A DNA stretch of 64,000 bases from Actinomadura luzonensis (GTDB lineage Bacteria > Actinomycetota > Actinomycetes > Streptosporangiales > Streptosporangiaceae), in assembly GCF_022664455.2 (NCBI RefSeq), contig NZ_JAKRKC020000001.1, positions 5,833,001 through 5,897,000 on the forward strand. Direction: 5' to 3'. The notes beneath the pieces are model-generated. The model worked only from the letters and a program-made list of their open reading frames with translations, was not told the origin of the DNA and ran no database searches. Position 1 is the stretch's first letter. Every line of letters starts with the position of its first letter. The translations under genes were made by a program, and so were the position numbers. Below are positions 8,625 through 18,718 of the stretch, one piece after another.

Positions 8625-9146
8625 ATGATGGGCACCACACGCCGCCCCGCCACCGAGGCCGAGGCCCGCGCGCTGGCCTCCGCCGTCCGGCTGCGCATCC
8701 TGCGCCTCTGCCTGGACCAGGCGCTGACCAACAAGGAGATCGCCGGCCGGCTCGGCGCCAACCCGGCGACCGTCCTGCACCACGTGCGCAAGCTCGTCGA
8801 CACCGGGTTCCTCGCCGCCGGGCCGAGCCGGCCCGGGCCGCGCGGCTCCACCGAGATCCCCTACCGGGCCACCGGCAAGTCCTGGGAGATGGACGTGCGC
8901 GAGAGCGGCGTGCGCGGCACGAACGCCGCCATGCTGGACGCGTTCCTGGAGGAGATCAGGCTGATCGGCCCCGAGGAGGCCGACCTCACCCGGCTCGGGC
9001 TGCGGCTCGACGCCGCGGGGCTGGCCGAGCTGCGGCGGCGGCTGCAGGAGGTGTTCGACGACTTCGCCGGCCGCCGCCCGCCGCCGGACGGCGAGGCGTA
9101 CTCGTTGTTCCTGGCCCTGCACCGGGACGTCGCCCGCGAGAGGTGA
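8625..9146 (+). CDS. ArsR-like winged-helix transcriptional regulator
   Basis: This is a 173-residue protein. Residues about 10-75 form a winged helix: ALASAVRLRILRLCLDQ, then LTNKEIAGRLGANPATVLHH as the recognition helix-turn-helix, then VRKLVDTGFL as the wing. The C-terminal 90 residues are helical and may dimerise or bind ligand. No metal-binding Cys cluster is seen, so it is not a classical metal sensor. It is transcribed away from the MFS exporter gene, with an inverted repeat between them, and probably represses that exporter. Confidence 0.85.
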   Translation: MMGTTRRPATEAEARALASAVRLRILRLCLDQALTNKEIAGRLGANPATVLHHVRKLVDTGFLAAGPSRPGPRGSTEIPYRATGKSWEMDVRESGVRGTNAAMLDAFLEEIRLIGPEEADLTRLGLRLDAAGLAELRRRLQEVFDDFAGRRPPPDGEAYSLFLALHRDVARER

Positions 9147-9169
9147 GAGGGGCGGCGGCCCCCCTCACC
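9142..9169. terminator. bidirectional hairpin between the regulator gene and valS
   Basis: A 12-bp stem with one mismatch (GGTGAGAGGGGC at 9142-9153, complement at 9158-9169) and a 4-nt loop lies between two convergent genes. It contains the regulator's stop codon and can serve both strands. Confidence 0.55.
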
Positions 9170-9177
9170 CCGGAAGG

Positions 9178-11688
9178 TCAGCCCAGCTCGACGCGCACGT
9201 CGAGCTCGTCGCCGTGGCCGAGCACGAACTCCTCGACGTTGCCCGCCGCGCACAGGTCGTCCTGCGCCTGCCGCACCAGGTCCGCCTCCGGCCCGGTGAC
9301 GGTCAGCCGCGCCACCTCGGCGCGCATCGACAGCTTGGCCTCCGACTTGGCCTTGCGCACCCGCCCCAGCACCTCGGCGGCCACGGCCAGCACCGCCGGG
9401 TTGCCGTCGCCGCGCGCGGGGGCCGGCCAGGGGGCCCGGTGCACCGAGCCCTCCCGCCACCACGACCAGACCTCCTCGGTCACGAACGGCAGGAACGGCG
9501 CGAACAGCCGCAGCAGCGTGTCGAGCGCCTGCCGCAGCGCCGCGTGCGCCGAGCGCGCGCCCGCCGACGACTCCTCGTAGGCGCGGGCCTTGACCAGCTC
9601 CAGGTAGTCGTCGCAGAACGCCCAGAAGAAGCGCTCGGTGCTCTCCAGCGCCCGGGTGTGGTCGTAGGCGTCGAACGCCTCGGTGGCCTCGCGCGCCACG
9701 TCGGCCAGCGCCGCCAGCATGGACCGGTCGAGCGGCTCGCTCACCTCGCCGTCCGCGCCGGCGAGGCCCAGCACGAACTTCGAGGCGTTGAGGATCTTGA
9801 TGGCGAGCCGCCGGCCGATCTTGAGCTGCCCCGGGTCGAAGGCGAAGTCGACGCCGTAGCGGCCGCTCGCCGCCCAGTAGCGCACGGCGTCGGAGCCGTG
9901 CTGCCGCAGCAGGTCGAGCGGGGTGACGACGTTGCCCTTGGACTTGGACATCTTCTTGCGGTCGGGGTCGAGGATCCACCCGGAGATCGCGACGTCGCTC
10001 CACGGCAGCCGGCCGAACTCCAGGTGCGAGCGCACCACGGTGGAGAACAGCCAGGTGCGGATGATCTCGTGCGCCTGGGGCCGCAGGTCGGCCGGGTAGA
10101 CCCGCTGGAACAGCTCGTCGTCGCTGCCCCACCGGCCGGCGATCTGCGGCGTGAGCGACGAGGTCGCCCAGGTGTCCATGACGTCGGGATCGGCCGTGAA
10201 GCCGCCGGGCACGCCCCGCTGCTCCTCGGTGTAGCCGGGCGGCACGTCCGAGGACGGGTCGACCGGCAGCGCGTCCTCGGCGGGCAGGATCGGCGCGTCG
10301 TGGACCGGCTGCCCCGCCTCGTCGAGCGGGTACCAGACCGGGAACGGCACGCCGAAGAAGCGCTGGCGGGAGATCAGCCAGTCGCCGGTCAGGCCCTCGA
10401 CCCAGTTGTCGTAGCGCACCCGCATGTGCGGCGGGTGCCAGGTCAGCTCGGCGCCGCGCCCGAGCAGCCGCCGCCGCAGCTCCTCGTCCCTGCCGCCGTT
10501 GCGGATGTACCACTGGCGGGTGGAGACGATCTCCAGCGGCTTCTCGCCGCGCTCGTAGAACTTGACCGTGCGGGTGACGGGCCGGGGCTCGCCGTCGAGG
10601 TCGCCGGACTCGCGCAGCAGCTCCACGATGCGCTCGCGGGCGCTGTGCACGGTCTTGCCGGCCAGCTCCTTGTACGGCTCGGCGTCCACGCCCTCGGGCG
10701 GCTCGGGCAGCAGCCGCCCGTCCCAGCCGATGATCGAGCGGGTGGGCAGGCGCAGCTCGCGCCACCACGTGACGTCGGTGATGTCGCCGAACGTGCAGAT
10801 CATCGCGATGCCCGAGCCCTTGTCCGGCTCGGCCAGGCGGTGCGCCAGCACCGGCACCTCGACCCCGAACAGCGGCGTCAGCACCGTGCTGCCGAACAGC
10901 GCCTGGTAGCGCTCGTCGTCGGGATGGGCGACCAGCGCCACGCAGGCGGGGATCAGCTCCGGCCGGGTCGTCTCGATCCAGACCGGCCCCCGCTCGCCGT
11001 AGAAGGAGACGCGGTGGAAGGCGCCCGGGTGCTCGCGGTCCTCCAGCTCGGCCTGGGCCACGGCGGTGCGGAAGGTGACGTCCCAGAGCGTCGGCGCCTC
11101 GGCCAGGTACGCCTCGCCGCGCCGCAGGTTGCGCAGGAACGCCCGCTGCGAGACCGCCCGCGCCTCGTCGCTGATCGTGGTGTAGAGCAGCGACCAGTCG
11201 ACCGAGAGGCCGACCCGCCGCCACACCTCCTCGAAGGCCCGCTCGTCGAGCGCGGTGAGCTGGTGGCACAGCGCCACGAAGTTGCGCCGGGAGATCGGGA
11301 TCTCGCGTTTGCCCGGCTTCTCCGGTGGAACGAAGTCCGGGTCGTAGGGCAGCGACGGGTCGCAGCGCACGCCGTAGACGTGCTGGACCCGCCGCTCCGT
11401 GGGCAGGCCGTTGTCGTCCCAGCCGATCGGGTAGAAGACCTCTTTGCCGATCATCCGCTGGTAGCGGGCCATGATGTCGGTGTGGGTGAAGGAGAAGACG
11501 TGGCCGACGTGCAACGACCCCGACACGGTCGGGGGCGGCGTGTCGATCGCGTAGACGCGCTCACGCGGCGCGGAGCGGTCGAAGCGGTAGGTGCCGTCGG
11601 CCTCCCAGCGGGCTACCCATACCTGCTCCAGGCCGTCGAGAGAGGGTTTCTCCGGCATGGATGCATGGCGTAGTCGCTGTTGAGTCAT
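9178..11688 (-). CDS. valS: valyl-tRNA synthetase
   Basis: The enzyme charges tRNA-Val with valine. The 836-residue protein has the class I signatures HVGH (in PTVSGSLHVGHVFSFTHTD) and KMSKSKGNVVTP, a CP1 editing domain between them (TTRPELIPACVALVAHPDD), and the anticodon-binding helical domain at the C-terminus. It lacks the long C-terminal coiled-coil arm of E. coli ValS, so it is of the shorter archaeal-like type found in some actinobacteria. The annotated ATG at 11688 has AAGGAGG only one base upstream, an unusually tight spacing. The next in-frame ATG (MPEKPSLDG, 11658) has no good ribosome-binding site. Confidence 0.95.
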   Translation of the reverse strand: MTQQRLRHASMPEKPSLDGLEQVWVARWEADGTYRFDRSAPRERVYAIDTPPPTVSGSLHVGHVFSFTHTDIMARYQRMIGKEVFYPIGWDDNGLPTERRVQHVYGVRCDPSLPYDPDFVPPEKPGKREIPISRRNFVALCHQLTALDERAFEEVWRRVGLSVDWSLLYTTISDEARAVSQRAFLRNLRRGEAYLAEAPTLWDVTFRTAVAQAELEDREHPGAFHRVSFYGERGPVWIETTRPELIPACVALVAHPDDERYQALFGSTVLTPLFGVEVPVLAHRLAEPDKGSGIAMICTFGDITDVTWWRELRLPTRSIIGWDGRLLPEPPEGVDAEPYKELAGKTVHSARERIVELLRESGDLDGEPRPVTRTVKFYERGEKPLEIVSTRQWYIRNGGRDEELRRRLLGRGAELTWHPPHMRVRYDNWVEGLTGDWLISRQRFFGVPFPVWYPLDEAGQPVHDAPILPAEDALPVDPSSDVPPGYTEEQRGVPGGFTADPDVMDTWATSSLTPQIAGRWGSDDELFQRVYPADLRPQAHEIIRTWLFSTVVRSHLEFGRLPWSDVAISGWILDPDRKKMSKSKGNVVTPLDLLRQHGSDAVRYWAASGRYGVDFAFDPGQLKIGRRLAIKILNASKFVLGLAGADGEVSEPLDRSMLAALADVAREATEAFDAYDHTRALESTERFFWAFCDDYLELVKARAYEESSAGARSAHAALRQALDTLLRLFAPFLPFVTEEVWSWWREGSVHRAPWPAPARGDGNPAVLAVAAEVLGRVRKAKSEAKLSMRAEVARLTVTGPEADLVRQAQDDLCAAGNVEEFVLGHGDELDVRVELG

Positions 11689-11982
11689 GCCTCCTTATGG
11701 TACGGCTTCGGGGCCTCCCAAGCGGTACAGACTAGTGTTCGTTACATATCAGGAAGGAGATCGGCATGGCGGATGACAAGCCGGACGTGACCTGGCGGAT
11801 CATCGGCGGCCTGGTGGGGCTCGCGACGGGGTGGGCGGCGCGCAAGCTCCTCACCTACGTCTGGGTGAAGTCGACCGGCAAGGAGCCGCCCGTCGACACC
11901 GATGCACCCGAGGTCAGCCTGGCCGAGGCCATCGGGTACGCCGTGCTCATGGGCGTCGGCATGTCCGTGGCGCAGATCGTGG

Positions 11983-13416
<1,434 letters not shown>

Positions 13417-13436
13417 GCAGTCCCTCCTCTATGGGG

Positions 13437-14975
13437 TCATGTGTCAGGAGAGCCGCCCAGAGCACGGCTCACGGCGGCCGCCACCGACTCCGGACCCGCA
13501 TGGGGGATGATGGCGGCGATGTGCGCGTCGGGCCTGATGAGCCATGCCTCATCGGGCCCGGCGCCGAGCCTTTCGGCGAGCGAGCCGGTTCCGTCCATCT
13601 CCGCGAGCCCGCGTACGGCGAGCGGCGCCGTAGTGACCTTGCCCAAGACCTGCACAAACAAACTCGAATCGCACATATCACCCAGGAGCACGAGGAATCC
13701 ATCGCGGCACACCTCACGCAGCCGGCCGCCGGGAAGTGCGGCGTCGGGCAGGATCACGCCGGGCGCGGGCGGGCACGACGCGCCCTTCGGCGGCCGGCCG
13801 GCGAACGGGCGCGACGGCTCCGGCGTGGTCAGCGGCGAGTCGACGTACCAGAAGGGCTCGGCGAAACGGCCCGAGTCGACCTCGGCCACCCGGCCGCCCT
13901 CCAGCACGGCCCGCCGCCACATGCGCTCCTCGACGCTGCGCGGCGCGAGGAAGCGCATGGTCGCCCCCGTCACCTCCAGATTCTCGCGGGCGGCGGCGTG
14001 CCGCTCCACGTGGTAGGACTCCAGCAGGTCAGGGCCGGCCCACCCGTTGAGCACGAAGGCCAGCTTCCAGGCCGCGTTCTCGGCGTCCGGCACCCCCGAG
14101 TTGAGGCCGCGCGCCCCGAACGGGGCCACCAGGTGGGCGCAGTCGCCCGCCAGCAGCACCCGGCCGACGCGCATGCGGTCGGCCAGGCGGTGGTGGAAGC
14201 GGTAGGTGCTGTGCCACAGCAGCTCGTACGGCCGGTCGCCGATGATCTGCCGGATCCGGCGGGCGATGTCGGCCTCCGCCGGGATGAAGTCCGGCGCGAT
14301 CTGCCAGTCGATCCGGAACGTCCCGCCCGGGCACGGATGGATCAGCACCTGGCGGCCCGGGTTCCAGGAGGGGTCGAAGTAGAAGCGCCGCTCGTCCTCC
14401 CAGCCCGGCAGGTCGGCCTTGACGTCGCAGATGAGGAACTGGTCGTCGAACGTCTCGCCGCCGAAGCGCAGGCCGAGCGCCTGCCGCAGCGGCTGCGCCC
14501 GCGCCCCGGCGCACAGCAGCGCGTACGGCGCCCGCAGCACCCGCTGCCCGCACCGCACGCTCACGCCCGAGGCGTCCTGCGTCACGTCCGTCACCTCGTG
14601 GCCCCAGCGCACCTCGACGAGCGGCTGGGCGGCCACGGCCGCGTCCAGGATCTGCTCCGTGCGGGACTGCGAGAGGTTCACGAACGGCGGCAGCGGCCCC
14701 TCCCGCTCGAACGTCCACGACGACAGCTCGCGGTCGCGGTAGTAGGTGCGGGCGGTCGTCCAGGTCACGCCCTCCTCGGCGATCCGGCCCGCGCCGACGG
14801 CCGTCCACACGTCGAGCACGTCGCGCTGCTGGCAGATCGAGCGCGAACCGGCCCCCTCCCGCTCCGGCCGCCGGTCCAGCACCAGCGTCTGGATGCCCCA
14901 CCGGGCCAGCAGCGACGCCGCCGTCAGCCCCACGGGCCCGGCCCCCACCACGATGACCTGCGCTTCGGTGTTCAC
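13437..14975 (-). CDS. FAD-dependent aromatic-ring monooxygenase (MhpA/PHBH-like)
   Basis: The 512-residue flavoprotein monooxygenase starts at GTG 14975, which overlaps the upstream MBL stop as GTGA. Visible motifs are VVGAGPVGLTAASLLARWG (FAD Rossmann), the DG-type region, and GRVLLAGDCAHLVAPFGARG (GD motif contacting FAD ribityl). The C-terminal 150 residues resemble the thioredoxin-like domain of the 3-(3-hydroxyphenyl)propionate and pentachlorophenol hydroxylase group. It probably hydroxylates a phenolic acid with NAD(P)H and O2. Its place next to a metallo-hydrolase, a 3-hydroxyacyl-CoA dehydrogenase and paaN suggests aromatic catabolism; the exact substrate is inferred. Confidence 0.87.
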   Translation of the reverse strand: MNTEAQVIVVGAGPVGLTAASLLARWGIQTLVLDRRPEREGAGSRSICQQRDVLDVWTAVGAGRIAEEGVTWTTARTYYRDRELSSWTFEREGPLPPFVNLSQSRTEQILDAAVAAQPLVEVRWGHEVTDVTQDASGVSVRCGQRVLRAPYALLCAGARAQPLRQALGLRFGGETFDDQFLICDVKADLPGWEDERRFYFDPSWNPGRQVLIHPCPGGTFRIDWQIAPDFIPAEADIARRIRQIIGDRPYELLWHSTYRFHHRLADRMRVGRVLLAGDCAHLVAPFGARGLNSGVPDAENAAWKLAFVLNGWAGPDLLESYHVERHAAARENLEVTGATMRFLAPRSVEERMWRRAVLEGGRVAEVDSGRFAEPFWYVDSPLTTPEPSRPFAGRPPKGASCPPAPGVILPDAALPGGRLREVCRDGFLVLLGDMCDSSLFVQVLGKVTTAPLAVRGLAEMDGTGSLAERLGAGPDEAWLIRPDAHIAAIIPHAGPESVAAAVSRALGGSPDT

Positions 14976-15919
14976 GACTGAAGCTCTTCCCACACCTCGC
15001 GGTCGCGTTCCGGGGTCCAGACCCGCGGCCGTGCGACGCCGTGCAGCTCGTCCCACAGCCGGGAGACGTTGAACGGCAGGCAGTGCTCGAAGATCGGCCA
15101 CGAGCCGTAGCGGGGCGCGAGCGCCCGGTGCGTCCGCGCGAACGCCTCCTTCAGCGAGCCCGCGCCGCCGACCTCGCGCAGCATCACCTCCAGGAAGTCG
15201 CGGGTCTGGCCGATGGCCGCGGCCACGCCCGCCTGCCCCCTGGCCACCGCGCCCCTGCCGCCCACCAGCGTCTCCGCGCCGAACGACGCCACCCGGTCGA
15301 GCGTCGCCGAGGCCCACTCGCGGTGGAAGGCGTCGCCCGTGTAGAGGGCCGCCTGCGACTCCACCAGGTCGCCGGCGAACATGATCCGCTGCCGGGGCAG
15401 CCACGCCACCAGGTCGCCCTCGGTGTGGCCGCGCCCGCAGTGGGCCAGCACCAGGTCGCCCCTGCCGCCGCCGAGGTCGATGGTGAAGGTGTCGCTGAAC
15501 GTCGCCGTCGGCCAGGTCAGGCCCGGGATCGAGGCGGGCTCCTTGAACAGGCGGGGCATGCGGGCGTACTCGCTGGCCCAGTCCTGCCGCCCGCGCTCGG
15601 CGATCAGCTCGCGGGTCTTGTCATGGGCGACGATCACGTCCGCGCCGAACGCCGACGCGCCCAGCACCCGCACCGCGTGGTAGTGCGACAGCACGAGGTA
15701 CCTGACCGGTTTGCCGGTGTGCGCGCGCAGCCGGGCCAGCCACTCGCCGGCCGCCACCGGGGTGGCCAGCGCCTCGAAGCAGACCAGGAAGTCCTCGCCC
15801 TCGATCGCGCCCACGTTGGGGTCGCCCTCGGCGGTCAGCGCGTACACGCCGTCCGCGAGCATCTCCAGGGTCTGCCTCTTCTCGCCGAGATCGGCCGACG
15901 AGGCGAACGGCTTGGACAT
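14972..15919 (-). CDS. metallo-beta-lactamase-fold protein with altered metal ligands
   Basis: This 315-residue protein has the MBL fold, but the usual HxHxDH motif reads HYHAVR (in YLVLSHYHAVRVLGASAFG), losing the Asp and third His. The later elements are AHCGRGHTEGDLV (His kept), MFAGDLV (Asp kept) and VGGRGAVA where the last His ligand is normally found. It may bind one metal or none. Family members with this HYHAVR variant occur with aromatic-degradation genes. It begins 14 bases downstream of the dehydrogenase gene and overlaps the monooxygenase gene by 4 bases, so they should form one transcript. Confidence 0.82.
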   Translation of the reverse strand: MSKPFASSADLGEKRQTLEMLADGVYALTAEGDPNVGAIEGEDFLVCFEALATPVAAGEWLARLRAHTGKPVRYLVLSHYHAVRVLGASAFGADVIVAHDKTRELIAERGRQDWASEYARMPRLFKEPASIPGLTWPTATFSDTFTIDLGGGRGDLVLAHCGRGHTEGDLVAWLPRQRIMFAGDLVESQAALYTGDAFHREWASATLDRVASFGAETLVGGRGAVARGQAGVAAAIGQTRDFLEVMLREVGGAGSLKEAFARTHRALAPRYGSWPIFEHCLPFNVSRLWDELHGVARPRVWTPERDREVWEELQS

Positions 15920-15932
15920 GATCCTCCTCCCG

Positions 15933-16742
15933 TCACCACTCGTAGAAACCCTTCCCGCTCTTGCGGCCCAGCTCCCCCGCGGCCACCTTGCGGCGCAGCA
16001 GCGCGGGCGGTTCGAAACGCGGGCCGAGACGGGCGTGCAGGTACTCGGCGATGGCCAGGCGCACGTCGAGCCCGACCAGGTCGCCGAGGCGCAGCGGGCC
16101 CATGGGGTGGCCGTAGCCGAGGGTCATGGCGGTGTCGATGTCCTCGGGCGTCGCGACGCCCTCCTCCACCATGCGGATCGCCTCCAGGCCGAGCAGCACG
16201 CCGAGGCGGCTGGTCGCGAACCCGGGCGAGTCGTGGACCACGACGGCCGTCTTGCCCAGGTGGTCGGCGTACCCGCGGGCCCGCTCCAGCACGGCGGGCG
16301 GGGTGACGTCGGTGACCACGATCTCGATCAGGCGCTGGACCGGGACCGGGTTGAAGAAGTGCAGGCCGATGAGGCGTTCCGGGCGGCTCAGGGCGGCGGC
16401 CAGCTCGCCGATGGACAGGGAGCTGGTGTTGGTGGCGAGGACGGCGTCCTCGCCGAGGCCCGCCTCGGCCGCCGCCAGCACCTCCACCTTCAGCGCCGGG
16501 TCCTCGGGGACGGCCTCGACGACCAGCTCGGCGTCCGGCGGGACCTTGCCCATGACGAGCCTGCCCAGGGCCTCGCGGCGGTCGGTCAGGCCTTTGGACT
16601 CGGCGATCGTCAGGCCCTCGGTGATGCGGCGGCGCGCGGCCTCCGCCTCCGGCTCCTGGACGGTGACGTGGTCGCCCCTGGTCAGGAACACCTGCGCGAT
16701 CCCGCTGCCCATCCGGCCTCCGCCGATCACTGCCACCTTCAC
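15933..16742 (-). CDS. 3-hydroxyacyl-CoA dehydrogenase family protein
   Basis: This is a 269-residue NAD-dependent enzyme. The chosen start is GTG 16742, because AGGAGG lies 8-9 bases upstream and the protein then begins directly with the Rossmann motif VKVAVIGGGRMGSGIAQVF. Catalytic and substrate elements follow: TNTSSLSIGELA, GLHFFNPVPVQRLIEIV (catalytic His region) and the C-terminal domain with GYGHPMGPLRLGDLVGLDV. It matches 3-hydroxybutyryl-CoA dehydrogenase/PaaH-like enzymes, which oxidise 3-hydroxyacyl-CoA in beta-oxidation-like steps. It lies downstream of paaN with a 183-base gap that contains a hairpin. Confidence 0.9.
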   Translation of the reverse strand: MKVAVIGGGRMGSGIAQVFLTRGDHVTVQEPEAEAARRRITEGLTIAESKGLTDRREALGRLVMGKVPPDAELVVEAVPEDPALKVEVLAAAEAGLGEDAVLATNTSSLSIGELAAALSRPERLIGLHFFNPVPVQRLIEIVVTDVTPPAVLERARGYADHLGKTAVVVHDSPGFATSRLGVLLGLEAIRMVEEGVATPEDIDTAMTLGYGHPMGPLRLGDLVGLDVRLAIAEYLHARLGPRFEPPALLRRKVAAGELGRKSGKGFYEW

Positions 16743-16844
16743 CCGGACCGCCTCCTCACCGTCGCCCACTTCCGTCCGTCCCCGGGAAGCCCTCCCCCAC
16801 CGTCCCACTCCCACCCTCTGGGGAGGAGGGCCCTCACCCCCGCC

Positions 16845-16875
16845 CCGTCCCTCAGCAAGAAGGACGGAGGGACGG
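16845..16875 (-). terminator. hairpin between paaN and the 3-hydroxyacyl-CoA dehydrogenase gene
   Basis: A perfect 9-bp stem (CCGTCCCTC at 16845-16853, complement at 16867-16875) with a 13-nt loop lies about 50 bases after the paaN stop. It could terminate or attenuate the leftward transcript. There is no U tract. Confidence 0.4.
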
Positions 16876-16925
16876 CGGGAGCCGGGGGCACGACGCCGCC
16901 CTTCGAGGGAGGGGCGGTCGGCGGG

Positions 16926-18572
16926 TCAGGTGGGGCGGCGGGACTGGACGATGGAGAAGCGGCCCGCGACGTAGCCCGGGTCGGTGAGGGACGCGGTGGC
17001 GGCCGGGTTGGCGCCGGTGCCGTGGTAGTCGCTGAAGGCGGCCGACTGGTTGACGAAGACGCCGCCGGTCAGGTTGCACGACAGGTTGACCCCGGCGTCC
17101 AGGGCGGCCCGTTCGGCGTCGTCGAGCACCTGCGGCGAGGTGGAGTAGACGGACGCGGTGAGCGCGCCCCGGGCCTTGACGGTGCGGCGCAGCAGGTCGA
17201 GGCTCTCCCCCGTGGACGCCGTCGGGATCAGGAACGACACCGGCCCGAAGCACTCGCGCCCGTACACGTCCTCGTCGGCGGCGGCCACGCGCACGATCGC
17301 CGGCGTACGCACGACCGCGTCCGGGAACGCCGGGTGCCGGATCGCCCGCGGCTCCAGCACCGTCTCCCCCAGCTCTCCGGCGGACTCCACCCGCGCCAGC
17401 ACGCCGGGGTTGACGATCGCCCCGGTCAGCTCGACCGCCTTGGCGTCGTCGCCGAGCAGCCGCCCGACGGCCCCGGCGAGCCCTTCCGCGACCTCCTCGA
17501 AGCTCTTGTGCCCTTCGTCGGTCTCGATGCCGCCGGCCGGGACGAAGACGTTCTGCGGCGCGGTGCACATCTGGCCGCTGTAGAGCGACAGCGAGAACGC
17601 CAGGTTGGCGAGCATGCCGCGCCACGACCCGGTGGAGTCGATCACGACCGCGTTGACCCCGGCCTTCTCGGTGTGCACCAGCGCCTGGCGGGCGTTGCGC
17701 TCCAGCCAGTCGCCGAACTCGGTGGAGCCGGTGTAGTCGACGATCCGCACCGCCGGGTGCGTGGCGAGGGTCTTGGCGAGCCCCTGCCCCTCCTCGGCGG
17801 CCAGGGACACGAGCGCCGGGTCGAACCCGGCCTCGGCCAGCACCTCGCGCGCCACGAGCACGGTGATCGCGAGCGGCAGGATCGCCCGGGGGTGCGGTTT
17901 GACGATCACCGGGTTGCCGGTGACGAGCGAGGCGAACAGCCCCGGGTAGGCGTTCCAGGTGGGGAAGGTGTTGCAGCCGATGACCACGGCCACGCCCCGG
18001 GGCACGACGGTGAAGCGCTTGTCCATGACCAGCGGCTCGCCCTTGGCCGGCTTCTCCCAGTGGGCGCTCGCGGCCGAGGAGGTCATGGCGGCGAGCCCGT
18101 ACGCGACGGCCTCGAGGGCGCGGTCCTGGGCGTGCGGCCCGCCGGCCTGGAAGGCCATGACGAACGCCTGCCCGGTGGTGTGCTGCACCGCGTGCGCGAG
18201 CTCGAAGCTGCGCCGGTTGATCCGGTTGACGATCTCGACGCAGGTCAGCGCGCGGGCCTCGGGGCCGGCGTCACGCCAGGCGGGCATGGCCGCCCCGGCC
18301 GCCGCGATCAGCTCCTCGGCGATGGGCTCGGGGTAGGTGACGCCGAGGTCCATCCCGTACGGCGAGCGCTCCGCGCCGATCCACGAGCCGGTGCCCGGCT
18401 GCTCCAGCGGGAACGGCTTGCCGAGGTAGGACTCGAACGCTTCCTTGCCGCGCTCGGCCGCCCCTTCGCCGTACACGCGCGGGCTGGGCGACTCGGGGTA
18501 GGCGCTCCAGTAGCCACGCGCGGCGATGGCGGCCAGGGCCTTCTCCAGGGTGTCACGGTGCTGTTCGAACAT
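16926..18572 (-). CDS. paaN: phenylacetic acid degradation protein PaaN (aldehyde dehydrogenase family)
   Basis: The 548-residue protein is an aldehyde-dehydrogenase-superfamily member of the actinobacterial PaaN type (about 550 residues, without a MaoC hydratase domain). Motifs visible are VVIGCNTFPTWNAYPGL, NPVIVKPHPRAILP, DYTGSTEFGDWL and YSGQMCTAPQNVFVP with the catalytic Cys. In phenylacetate catabolism the ring-opened aldehyde must be oxidised, and PaaN-type proteins are assigned to that step. The ATG start lies 147 bases from the divergent paaK start, across a PaaR-type operator. No paaABCDE epoxidase genes are present in this window. Confidence 0.9.
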   Translation of the reverse strand: MFEQHRDTLEKALAAIAARGYWSAYPESPSPRVYGEGAAERGKEAFESYLGKPFPLEQPGTGSWIGAERSPYGMDLGVTYPEPIAEELIAAAGAAMPAWRDAGPEARALTCVEIVNRINRRSFELAHAVQHTTGQAFVMAFQAGGPHAQDRALEAVAYGLAAMTSSAASAHWEKPAKGEPLVMDKRFTVVPRGVAVVIGCNTFPTWNAYPGLFASLVTGNPVIVKPHPRAILPLAITVLVAREVLAEAGFDPALVSLAAEEGQGLAKTLATHPAVRIVDYTGSTEFGDWLERNARQALVHTEKAGVNAVVIDSTGSWRGMLANLAFSLSLYSGQMCTAPQNVFVPAGGIETDEGHKSFEEVAEGLAGAVGRLLGDDAKAVELTGAIVNPGVLARVESAGELGETVLEPRAIRHPAFPDAVVRTPAIVRVAAADEDVYGRECFGPVSFLIPTASTGESLDLLRRTVKARGALTASVYSTSPQVLDDAERAALDAGVNLSCNLTGGVFVNQSAAFSDYHGTGANPAATASLTDPGYVAGRFSIVQSRRPT

Positions 18573-18618
18573 GCTTGCTCACCCTCTTGACAGGGATCGG
18601 CCGGACGGTGAAGTGTTT

Positions 18619-18632
18619 ACCGAACATTCGGT
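18619..18632. promoter_or_regulatory. PaaR/TetR-type operator between paaN and paaK
   Basis: The palindrome ACCGAACATTCGGT has perfect 6-bp arms. It fits the ACCG-N6-CGGT core described for the TetR-family regulator PaaR of phenylacetate genes in Corynebacterium. A TTGACA lies at 18587-18592 and another at 18636-18641. The TetR gene at 20025 is the likely ligand-responsive repressor of both divergent transcripts. Confidence 0.6.
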
Positions 18633-18718
18633 CAGTTGACAAGGGAGACCTGCCGTGGAGAGCGCGCGTCGCACGATGGACGCCGACACCGCCTCCGCGG
18701 CCGGAGCCGGGAGTTGCG

